Positions 1 through 5,815 of a DNA stretch of 9,856 nt are shown here, piece after piece. Every line of letters starts with the position of its first letter. Position 1 is the stretch's first letter. The translations under genes were made by a program, and so were the position numbers. Location: assembly GCA_958436045.1 (NCBI GenBank), contig CAUBIP010000066.1, positions 1-9,856 of the forward strand. Direction: 5' to 3'. The DNA comes from an uncultured Oscillospiraceae bacterium. GTDB taxonomy: Bacteria; Bacillota; Clostridia; Oscillospirales; Oscillospiraceae. The notes under the pieces are model-generated. The model did not search any database. It saw nothing but the letters and a program-made list of their open reading frames with translations, and had not been told where the DNA came from.

Positions 1-413
1 CGGCGGACCTCCGGCTCCTTCTTCGTCAGCTTCGGCATGGACAGCGTCAAAACGCCGTCGTTGAATTTCGCCTGCATGGCGCCCACATCGACGCCCTCGG
101 TGCTGAAGCTCCGGCTGAAGGAACCGTAGGAGCGCTCCTGGCGCAGGTAACCGCCCTCGCCCTTTTCCTCGGCCTCATTGTGCCGCTCGGCGCGGATGGT
201 CAGGCTGCCGTCGCCCAGCTCGATGTTGATGTCGTCCTTCTTAAAGCCAGGCAGGTCCGCCTCCAGAACGTAAGCGTCGCCGGTATCGCGGATATCCGTC
301 TTAAACTCAGCAATGCCATTGCCGCCGAAGAACGCCCGCTCCATCTCTTCCATAGCCCGGAACGGAGTGTAGTTGTGCAGTTCATTTTTCTTAGTATAAG
401 GTGTCAAAAACAT
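1..413 (-). CDS. Hsp20/alpha-crystallin small heat-shock protein (3' end cut off by window)
   Basis: Cytoplasmic ATP-independent holdase that binds unfolding proteins during stress and passes them to DnaK/GroEL. The minus-strand frame reads 137 residues from ATG at 413 to the window edge. A GGAGGT ribosome binding site at 426-421, seven bases upstream, supports this start. The N-terminal arm has a short P-F-R-A-M-E-E-M segment (residues 17-24). The alpha-crystallin domain starts near residue 38 (FKTDIRDTGDAYVLEADLPG). The diagnostic A-x4-G-V-L signature is at residues 115-122 (AKFNDGVL), followed by T-L-S-M-P-K. Clostridial Hsp18-type proteins are about 140-150 residues long, so only a short C-terminal tail is missing; the usual I-x-I motif there cannot be checked. 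A CIRCE element lies 126 bases upstream, suggesting HrcA repression. The family call is firm; the regulation is inferred. Confidence 0.96.
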   Translation of the reverse strand, partial: MFLTPYTKKNELHNYTPFRAMEEMERAFFGGNGIAEFKTDIRDTGDAYVLEADLPGFKKDDINIELGDGSLTIRAERHNEAEEKGEGGYLRQERSYGSFSRSFSTEGVDVGAMQAKFNDGVLTLSMPKLTKKEPEVR

Positions 414-474
414 GATCGTTACCTCCAAACTGGCACCCCCAGCGCCTCCGCGCCTCGGATGCTTTCTTTTTTAT

Positions 475-503
475 TTGTCTTTATCTTACGGCCATATTAT
501 GAA
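475..503 (+). promoter_or_regulatory. Possible SigA-like promoter for the lipoprotein gene (tentative)
   Basis: TTGTCT (475-480) is followed after exactly 17 bases by TATGAA (498-503), a moderate SigA match. Transcription would start near 510, placing CIRCE about 30-57 bases into the transcript and the lipoprotein start about 145 bases downstream. The same AT-rich stretch read on the minus strand offers a weak TTCATA (525-520), 18 bases, CATAAT (501-496) for hsp20, downstream of CIRCE. Neither is strong enough to be sure which strand is served. Confidence 0.35.
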
Positions 504-539
504 TAAATCTGGCAGTTTTTATGAACAGACCGTGAATTT

Positions 540-566
540 TTAGCACTCTGATGCTTGGAGTGCTAA
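540..566. promoter_or_regulatory. CIRCE operator (HrcA binding site)
   Basis: A perfect 9-bp inverted repeat, TTAGCACTC, then a 9-base spacer, then GAGTGCTAA. This matches the CIRCE consensus bound by the HrcA repressor in every arm position. It lies 126 bases upstream of the hsp20 start and 88 bases upstream of the lipoprotein start, between divergent genes. An hsp20 target fits the known role of HrcA. Because the site is symmetric, an effect on the lipoprotein cannot be excluded. Confidence 0.95.
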
Positions 567-654
567 AAATTTATTTTGTGGGAACCTCTGCCATTTTTTC
601 CCGTCAGATCAAGTGAAATCCAACATAGCGCCCTGCGCTGGAAAGGACAAAACC

Positions 655-1095
655 ATGAAAAAATGCATTCTATTTCTCTGCGCCCTGCTGCTCCTGGCCG
701 TCCTGGCCGGCTGCGGCGGGCAAACCCCCGTCGACACCGGCAGCCCTGGTGACGCACAAACAGATGCACCCACCAAAGGCCAGTCCTTAAACTACGACGC
801 GGACACCGTCCCCGAGACGCCCGTCACCGCCACCACGCCGATGGTCTTCGTCGAAGGCGCCCTCTACGTCAGCACCGGCCAGGTCAGCGACGTGGACGGC
901 CGCTGCGGCAACATGGACGGCGCGATCACCGCTACCGTCCCTGCGACCGAGATCCCCACCCAAGAGGGCGAATCCAACTTTGGCACCGGCTACACCTACC
1001 AGATCGGCCCCGACGGCACCATCGAGATCCCCATGCGCCTGGACGGCGCCGCTGACCCCCAGTGGATCGTCTTTCAAAAAGAATCCTGCAAATAA
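655..1095 (+). CDS. Small secreted lipoprotein of unknown function
   Basis: Predicted 146-residue lipoprotein attached to the outer face of the cytoplasmic membrane. ATG 655 is chosen because GGAAAGGA (640-647) sits seven bases upstream and the translation opens directly with a signal peptide: M-K-K, a hydrophobic core (residues 4-16), and the lipobox L-A-G-C with lipidated Cys20. An in-frame ATG at 613 would put 14 polar residues before the signal and is unlikely. Residues 21-60 are a Gly/Thr/Pro/Asp-rich linker. The globular part (about 62-142) has the recognisable pieces VFVEGALYVSTG, RCGNMDG, EIPTQ, SNFGTGY.YQ and GPDGTIEI, which I recall from other clostridial lipoproteins of unknown role and from extracellular ends of some BlaR1-like proteins. 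No catalytic motif is visible. It diverges from hsp20 and is a single-gene unit closed by the terminator just downstream. Confidence 0.85.
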   Translation: MKKCILFLCALLLLAVLAGCGGQTPVDTGSPGDAQTDAPTKGQSLNYDADTVPETPVTATTPMVFVEGALYVSTGQVSDVDGRCGNMDGAITATVPATEIPTQEGESNFGTGYTYQIGPDGTIEIPMRLDGAADPQWIVFQKESCK

Positions 1096-1107
1096 GTAAC
1101 ACCCCCC

Positions 1108-1136
1108 AAGCGCGCCGGTTTCCCGGCGCGCTTTTT
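1108..1136 (+). terminator. Rho-independent terminator of the lipoprotein gene
   Basis: AAGCGCGCCGG (1108-1118) pairs perfectly with CCGGCGCGCTT (1123-1133) across the four-base loop TTTC, an 11-bp GC-rich stem. It ends in a run of five T (1132-1136). It begins 13 bases after the TAA stop. The opposite strand has no T run after the stem, so it works rightward only. Confidence 0.95.
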
Positions 1137-1444
1137 GCGCCTTGCGCGGCCCGGGGCGGTATGGTAAAATGGGCATAGTGTTTTGACACGCACAAGCGCG
1201 ATACGTGCCGCTAATCCAGGCCGTCCTCCGTCACGCAAGGCAGGCCATCGCCGCCTATTTTGGCGTTTGCCCCGCAAAGCATCCCATAATCCATACAAAT
1301 TTTGCCAAAAATCCCCCCAAACCCTGTTCTAAATCCGTGGAATCTATGTTATAATGGCGTTGGAACCGCGATTTTTTCAAATATCCATCCGCCCGAGCCT
1401 AACTGCCCCGGCGGTCTTCGACCTGACGAAAGGAGCAACCATAC
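1137..1444. other. Intergenic leader before the SPFH gene; mostly unassigned
   Basis: About 308 bases without a convincing gene. It holds an extended -10 promoter near 1347-1355, listed separately. A promoter-like TAAAAT (1164-1169) and an isolated TTGACA (1183-1188) are visible, but neither has a well-spaced partner. I see no strong hairpin, tRNA fold or riboswitch signature. Short open frames here lack a ribosome binding site. The section around 1285-1390 is more AT-rich than the flanking genes, as expected for a promoter. Confidence 0.5.
1327..1355 (+). promoter_or_regulatory. Extended -10 promoter for the SPFH-zinc ribbon-TPM operon
   Basis: TGTTATAAT (1347-1355) is a perfect TATAAT with the TG extension one base upstream. 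At 17-base spacing the -35 position is TTCTAA (1327-1332), a poor match, which is tolerable for an extended -10 promoter. Transcription would start near 1362, leaving about 80 bases of leader before the SPFH start. I saw no SigW-type TGAAAC/CGTA pair here, although SigW controls the related Bacillus operon. Confidence 0.6.
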
Positions 1445-2809
1445 ATGGGACTCATCAAAGCTGCCCTGGGCGCTGCCGGTGGTGTACTGGCAGACCAGTG
1501 GAAAGAATATTTTTACTGTGACGCACTGGATGCGGATGTTCTCGCCGTCAAAGGCGAAAAGCGGACCTCCAGCCGCTCGTCCAACCGCAAGGGGACGGAC
1601 AATGTCATCACCAGCGGCTCCGTTATTGCCGTGGCCGATGGCCAGTGCATGATGAGTGTCGAGCAGGGCAAGGTCGTGGAGCTGTGCGCCGATCCGGGCG
1701 AATTTGTCTTTGATGCATCCACAGAGCCCTCCCTGTTTGCGGGCGAGCTGAGCCAGAGCATTCTGGATACCTTTGCCAGCATCGGCAAGCGCTTCCAGTT
1801 TGGCGGCCAGGCCCCGCAGGACCAGCGGGTCTATTACTTCAATACCAAGGAGCTGACGGGCAACAAATACGGTACCCCCAGCCCCGTCCCCTTTCGGGTG
1901 GTGGATCAGAACGTCGGCCTGGATGTCGATATCTCCATCCGCTGCTTCGGCGAGTACAGCTACCGGATTTGTGACCCGCTGCTGTTCTATACCAACGTCT
2001 GCGGCAACGTGACGGACGCCTATCGTCGTGATACCCTCGACGGTCAGCTCAAAACGGAGCTTCTTACAGCCCTGCAGCCCGCCTTTGCCCGAATCTCCGA
2101 CCTCGGCATCCGCTACTCCGCCCTCCCCGGCCACACCATGGAGCTGGCCGACGCCTTGAACGGCGTCCTAACGGAAAAGTGGCGCAAGCTCCGGGGCATT
2201 GAGATCGTCTCCGTCGGCGTCTCCAGTGTCAAGGCCAGTGAGGAAGACGAGCAGATGATCAAGCAGCTGCAGCGCGACGCCGCCTTCCGCAATCCGACCA
2301 TGGCTGCGGCAACGCTGGTCGGCGCGCAGGCCGCCGCGATGCAGGCCGCTGCATCCAATGAGTCCGCGGGCCCCGCCATGGCCTTTATGGGCGCAAATAT
2401 GGCAGGCCAGATGGGCGGCATGAACGCCCAGTCCCTCTTCCAGATGGGCGCGCAGCAGCAAGCGCAGCAGGCACCGCAAGCCGCCCCCGGCAGCTGGACC
2501 TGCGCCTGCGGGCACACGGCCACCGGCAATTTCTGCCCCCAGTGCGGCGCAAAAAAGCCTGCGGACGATGCCTGGCAGTGCACCTGCGGTGAGACGGTCC
2601 ACGGCAACTTCTGCCCCGCCTGCGGGTCCAAGCGCCCCGCGCACTGGACCTGTGTCTGCGGCCAGGAGAACACCGGCCGCTTCTGTACCCAGTGCGGCGC
2701 GCCGAAGCCGGTCGCCCACACCTGTGCCAAGTGCGGCTGGAAGGCAAAGGACGGCGAGGCCGCCCCGAAATTCTGCCCATCCTGCGGCACCCCCTTTGCC
2801 CAAGGCTGA
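1445..2809 (+). CDS. SPFH-domain protein with four C-terminal zinc ribbons (YdjI-like)
   Basis: A 454-residue member of the stomatin/prohibitin-like 'virion core protein' family (COG4260), to which Bacillus YdjI belongs. These proteins assemble on the cytoplasmic membrane face; YdjI works with YdjG, YdjH and PspA in membrane stress. AAAGGAG (1429-1435) lies nine bases before ATG 1445. The N terminus (MGLIKAALGAAGG) is a short amphipathic segment rather than a true membrane helix. DQWKEYFYCDALDADVLAVK and the following SPFH region span about residues 17-275. Residues 284-350 are a low-complexity Ala/Met/Gly/Gln linker. The tail has four zinc ribbons with Cys at 353/355/364/367, 379/381/390/393, 403/405/414/417 and 427/430/444/447. 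YdjI itself is shorter, as I recall about 320 residues. First gene of a three-gene unit; family call strong, exact role inferred. Confidence 0.93.
   Translation: MGLIKAALGAAGGVLADQWKEYFYCDALDADVLAVKGEKRTSSRSSNRKGTDNVITSGSVIAVADGQCMMSVEQGKVVELCADPGEFVFDASTEPSLFAGELSQSILDTFASIGKRFQFGGQAPQDQRVYYFNTKELTGNKYGTPSPVPFRVVDQNVGLDVDISIRCFGEYSYRICDPLLFYTNVCGNVTDAYRRDTLDGQLKTELLTALQPAFARISDLGIRYSALPGHTMELADALNGVLTEKWRKLRGIEIVSVGVSSVKASEEDEQMIKQLQRDAAFRNPTMAAATLVGAQAAAMQAAASNESAGPAMAFMGANMAGQMGGMNAQSLFQMGAQQQAQQAPQAAPGSWTCACGHTATGNFCPQCGAKKPADDAWQCTCGETVHGNFCPACGSKRPAHWTCVCGQENTGRFCTQCGAPKPVAHTCAKCGWKAKDGEAAPKFCPSCGTPFAQG
2501..2785 (+). repeat. Tandem zinc-ribbon repeats inside the SPFH gene
   Basis: Four successive copies of a Cys4 unit at 2501-2545, 2579-2623, 2651-2695 and 2723-2785. 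The first three share the spacing C-x-C-x8-C-x2-C with a period of 24-26 codons and a common W-x-C-x-C-G / F-C-x-x-C-G frame. The fourth is C-x2-C-x13-C-x2-C. The DNA of the copies has diverged although the protein pattern is kept, which points to old duplication and selection rather than recent expansion. Confidence 0.9.
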
Positions 2810-2858
2810 TTCCCAGCCCAGCCCCTTCTAAATTCTGAAAAACACAGGAGGCATCCCC

Positions 2859-3980
2859 ATGGCAACGCAAACGGTCAATTACCAATGCCCGTCCTGCACC
2901 GGGCCCCTGCACTATAACAGCGCGACCGGCAAACTGTCCTGCGACTACTGCGGCTCCGAATTTGCCGTCGACGAGATCGAAGCCCTCTACGCCAAAAAAG
3001 CCGCCGAAGCCGAGCGGAACGCCGCGAAGGAGGCGCAGCAGCCCCCGCAGGAGGAAGCCTGGGACACCGCCAGCGCCGGCACCCAGTGGGACGAATCCGA
3101 GGCCGCGAAGCTGCGTACCTATGTCTGCACCTCCTGCGGCGCGGAACTCATCTGCGACGAAACGACCGCCGCCACCGCCTGCGTCTACTGCGGCAACCCG
3201 ACGGTCATCCCCGGTAAGCTTTCCGGTGCCCTGCGGCCGGACTACGTCCTCCCCTTCCGTCTGGAAAAGAAGGATGCCATCGCCGCTTTGGAAAAATACT
3301 ATAGAAAAAAGCGCTTCCTCCCCAAATCCTTCCGCACCCACAACCAGATCGAAAAGCTGCAGGGCGTCTACGTTCCCTTCTGGCTCTTCGACGGCGAAGC
3401 CGAGGGCAGCGTTCAGCTGGACGCCACCCGCACCCACTCCTACACAACAAGCGACGAGGAAGTGACGATCACCGAGCACTATCAGCTCGACCGCGCCGGG
3501 CGCTGTCGCTTCGAGCGCATCCCCGTCGACGGCTCCACCAAAATGCCTGACGCCCATATGGACGCCATCGAGCCCTTCGATTTCAGCGGTCTGGAGCCCT
3601 TCACCTTGGCTTACTTACCCGGCTACCTGGCCGATCAATACGACGTTGATGCCAACGCCAGCGCCCCCCGGGCCGAGCACCGGGCGGAAAACACCACCGT
3701 CCGTATGCTGACAGCCACCGCCAAGGGCTACAGCACCGTCAGCGTCGCTTCCCAGGATATCCGCCTGCACCGGGGCGCGGTGAAATACGCCCTGCTGCCA
3801 GTCTGGATGCTGCACACGAAATGGCAGGACAAGGATTTCCTCTTCGCCATGAACGGGCAGACGGGTAAGCTCATCGGCGATCTGCCCGTCTCCCGGGGGA
3901 AATTCTGGGCCTGGCTCGGCGGGATGACCGGCATCCTGACGCTGCTTCTGGCGGCGCTGGACTACCTCTTCCTGCTTTGA
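2859..3980 (+). CDS. Membrane-anchored double zinc-ribbon protein (YdjG-like)
   Basis: A 373-residue protein of the type usually annotated as 'TFIIB-type zinc ribbon protein' or, misleadingly, PriA-like helicase; no helicase motif is present. AGGAGG (2846-2851) sits seven bases before ATG 2859. Zinc ribbon 1 uses Cys10, 13, 28, 31 and ribbon 2 uses Cys90, 93, 108, 111, separated by an Ala/Glu/Lys-rich, probably helical stretch (about 38-66). A larger domain follows (about 125-345), with VYVPFWLFDGEAEG and KYALLPVWMLHTKW segments. One hydrophobic helix (about 349-373) forms the extreme C terminus, so it looks tail-anchored with the ribbons in the cytoplasm. Its position between SPFH and TPM genes matches YdjG of the Bacillus pspA-ydjGHI operon. 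The function is probably scaffolding at the membrane, inferred from that neighbourhood. Confidence 0.87.
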   Translation: MATQTVNYQCPSCTGPLHYNSATGKLSCDYCGSEFAVDEIEALYAKKAAEAERNAAKEAQQPPQEEAWDTASAGTQWDESEAAKLRTYVCTSCGAELICDETTAATACVYCGNPTVIPGKLSGALRPDYVLPFRLEKKDAIAALEKYYRKKRFLPKSFRTHNQIEKLQGVYVPFWLFDGEAEGSVQLDATRTHSYTTSDEEVTITEHYQLDRAGRCRFERIPVDGSTKMPDAHMDAIEPFDFSGLEPFTLAYLPGYLADQYDVDANASAPRAEHRAENTTVRMLTATAKGYSTVSVASQDIRLHRGAVKYALLPVWMLHTKWQDKDFLFAMNGQTGKLIGDLPVSRGKFWAWLGGMTGILTLLLAALDYLFLL

Positions 3981-3996
3981 AAGGGGGGCGGCAACG

Positions 3997-4842
3997 ATGA
4001 AACAACGTCTTTCCATCCTTTTGGCCCTCCTGGTGGCCACTGCGCTCCTGCTCGCCCTCCCGGCCCTGGCCAGCGACGGCGCGCCGTACATCCGCGATGA
4101 AGCGCTGCTTCTGACCTATGACGAAGAAACGGCCCTGGAGAAGCAGGCCCAGTCCATCGCCGACAATACCGGCTGCGCCGTCTATGTTCTGACCGTCGAT
4201 TCCATCGGCAGCCAGACCATCCGGGACTTTGCCAAGGCGTACTACACCGACCACGCCCTGGGCTACGGCGACGGGCGCAACGGCATCCTCTTCTGCATCT
4301 CCATGGAGGGCCGGGATTATGTCACCGTCACCTACGGGAAGGACCCGGACGATGACAGCACCTACGGCATCGGCATCACCGCCTTCTCCGACGCCCGCAT
4401 CCAGGCACTGGAGGACGCCGTCGTCCCCAGTCTCTCCGACGGCGACTACGCCGGTGCGTTTTCGACCTATCTCGACACCTGCGCAAACTATCTTGAAACG
4501 CCGGACGCCGGGAGCGAGGATTACACGAACTACGATTCCAATGACGGCGGTGCATACCACAGCGGCTTCTACTTCCCCCTCTCGCACCTGGCCATTGCCT
4601 TCCTCATCGCCTTCGTCATCGCCCTCATCGTCTGCCTGATCTGGCGCGGCCAGATGAAGACGGCCCGCGCCGCTACCCAGGCCGATAACTATGTCCCCCA
4701 GGGCGGCTTCCAGCTCACCCACGAGCGCGATACCTTCCTCTACCGCACCGAGTCCCGCCGCCGCATCGAGCGGGATAACGACCACGGCGGCGGTGGTGTC
4801 GACCGCGACGGTTTTGGCGGCAGCTCCGGCGGCAAATTCTGA
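3997..4842 (+). CDS. TPM-domain membrane protein (YdjH/YgcG-like)
   Basis: A 281-residue exported protein of the TPM family (TLP18.3/Psb32/MOLO-1, PF04536); some plant members have phosphatase activity, but the bacterial role is poorly known. AAGGGGGG directly after the previous stop (3981-3988) serves ATG 3997, a 16-base gap. The signal peptide covers residues 1-25 with a likely A-L-A cleavage site. The TPM domain covers about 29-168, with the family landmarks LEKQAQSIADNTGCAVYVLTVDS, LGYGDGRNGILFCIS and DYVTVTYG. An Asp/Tyr-rich linker (170-190) leads to one membrane helix (about 195-216) and a cytoplasmic tail rich in Arg, then Gly, ending GGSSGGKF, as in many family members. With the two genes upstream it forms a YdjGHI-like set. 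No terminator is seen after it. Confidence 0.92.
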   Translation: MKQRLSILLALLVATALLLALPALASDGAPYIRDEALLLTYDEETALEKQAQSIADNTGCAVYVLTVDSIGSQTIRDFAKAYYTDHALGYGDGRNGILFCISMEGRDYVTVTYGKDPDDDSTYGIGITAFSDARIQALEDAVVPSLSDGDYAGAFSTYLDTCANYLETPDAGSEDYTNYDSNDGGAYHSGFYFPLSHLAIAFLIAFVIALIVCLIWRGQMKTARAATQADNYVPQGGFQLTHERDTFLYRTESRRRIERDNDHGGGGVDRDGFGGSSGGKF

Positions 4843-4863
4843 CGCCGCCCGCCACTCAGCCAT

Positions 4864-4892
4864 TTGACACGCCGCCCGCCCTGCGGTACAAT
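4864..4892 (+). promoter_or_regulatory. SigA promoter of the rlmA-prfA-Sua5-coaE-aminopeptidase operon
   Basis: TTGACA (4864-4869), a 17-base spacer, and TACAAT (4887-4892): a perfect -35 box, a one-mismatch -10 box and optimal spacing. Transcription should start near 4899, about 68 bases before the first gene. It begins 21 bases after the TPM stop, so this operon is separately driven even though no terminator divides it from the upstream unit. Confidence 0.92.
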
Positions 4893-4899
4893 ACCCACC

Positions 4900-4924
4900 G
4901 GCCCGCCGCAGCCCGCGGCAGGCC
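4900..4924 (+). promoter_or_regulatory. Hairpin at the predicted 5' end of the rlmA operon transcript
   Basis: GGCCCGCCGC (4900-4909) pairs with GCGGCAGGCC (4915-4924) across a five-base loop, with nine of ten positions matched and one C/A mismatch. No T run follows, so it is not a normal terminator. It would form at or within a few bases of the transcript's 5' end, 23 bases upstream of the ribosome binding site. It may be a stabilising cap or a regulatory element; in GC-rich DNA it may also be chance. Confidence 0.45.
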
Positions 4925-4966
4925 AGCCCCCAACAAAGACCCCCGCCGGAAAGGAGCGACCAAGCC

Positions 4967-5815
4967 ATGCCAAACCCCATCTGCCCCCTGTGCGGGCAGA
5001 CGCTTGCGACCGGCGCGTCCCCCTGGCGCTGCCCGAACGGGCACTGCTTCGACGTCGCGCGGCAGGGTTATGTAAACCTCTTGCCGGTGCAGCAAAAGCA
5101 CGCCCGGCATCCGGGGGATACCCCGGCCCAGGTCGCGGCCCGCAAGCGGTTTTTGGACGCCGGGTTTTACGCCCCCATCCGGGACACGGCCCTGGCCCTG
5201 CTGCAGCCCCATCTGCCGCCCCGGCCCAGCCTGCTGGACGCCGGATGCGGCGAGGGCTATTACAGCGCCGCCCTGGCCCAGGCGCTGCACGCCGAGCTCT
5301 GGGGCGTCGATATCTCCAAGGACGCGGTGCGCTACGCCGCCGTCCGCTATCGCCCCGGGCATTGGATCGCCGCCAGTGCGGCCCATCTGCCCTTCCCGGG
5401 GGGCTGCTTTGATGCCGTTCTCAGTCTCTTCGCCCTGACCATGGCGGAGGAATTTGCCCGGGTGCTGCGCCCCGGCGGCCTGTTTTTGCAGGTCCTGGCG
5501 GGGGAGGCGCATCTGCTGGGCCTCAAGCGGCTCATCTATCCTGCGCTGCTGCACCGGCCCAAGCATCCGCCCATCCCCGCGGGCTTTACCCTTTTGGAGG
5601 AGCGGGAGCTCTCGTTTTCCTTCACCCTGACCGCCCCGCAGCAGATTCAGGACCTGCTGGCGATGACGCCCCATTACTGGCGCATCACCAAGGCCGGGGC
5701 CGAAGCCGCCGCCGCGCAAGAAACTTTAAAGGACACGGCCCAGGTGGTCTTCCGCCTGTTCCGCGCCGCAAAGGAGCCAAACCATGCTGGAGAAACTCAA
5801 GCAGCTGGAAAATAA
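4967..5815 (+). CDS. rlmA: 23S rRNA (guanine-N1)-methyltransferase, RlmA family
   Basis: S-adenosylmethionine-dependent methylation of N1 of a guanine in 23S rRNA helix 35: G745 in RlmA(I) enzymes, G748 in RlmA(II)/TlrB of Gram-positives, where it affects macrolide response. GGAAAGGAG (4948-4956) precedes ATG 4967 by ten bases. At 282 residues it has family length. The N-terminal zinc finger uses Cys6, Cys9, Cys22 and His26 (CPLC...CPNGH), followed by the signature FDVARQGYVNLL and the G-D-T...R59...F-L motif. The methyltransferase motif I LLDAGCGEG lies at 89-97 and VLRPGGLFLQV is the later strand/loop. It opens the five-gene operon and its last 32 bases overlap the prfA start, so the final dozen residues are read from prfA DNA in another frame. 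Which guanine is modified cannot be told from sequence alone. Confidence 0.92.
   Translation: MPNPICPLCGQTLATGASPWRCPNGHCFDVARQGYVNLLPVQQKHARHPGDTPAQVAARKRFLDAGFYAPIRDTALALLQPHLPPRPSLLDAGCGEGYYSAALAQALHAELWGVDISKDAVRYAAVRYRPGHWIAASAAHLPFPGGCFDAVLSLFALTMAEEFARVLRPGGLFLQVLAGEAHLLGLKRLIYPALLHRPKHPPIPAGFTLLEERELSFSFTLTAPQQIQDLLAMTPHYWRITKAGAEAAAAQETLKDTAQVVFRLFRAAKEPNHAGETQAAGK

Noticed and set aside
613..654. Upstream ATG at 613 for the lipoprotein
   Set aside because: It would place 14 polar residues before the signal peptide and lacks a ribosome binding site; ATG 655 has GGAAAGGA at the right distance.
1183..1217. TTGACA at 1183 as a functional promoter
   Set aside because: No TATAAT-like box at 16-18 bases; the nearest candidate, TAATCC, is 23 bases away.
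1360..1390. GGAACC near the SPFH start as a SigW/ECF -35 box
   Set aside because: No CGTA-type -10 follows at the expected 16-17 base spacing, and an extended SigA -10 lies immediately upstream.
2385..4980. Long open reading frames on the minus strand opposite the SPFH, zinc-ribbon and TPM genes (for example 2385-3557 and 3871-4980)
   Set aside because: They translate to Gly/Ala/Val/Arg-rich strings without domains or ribosome binding sites. They are the expected mirror frames of GC-rich coding DNA whose other strand encodes recognised proteins.
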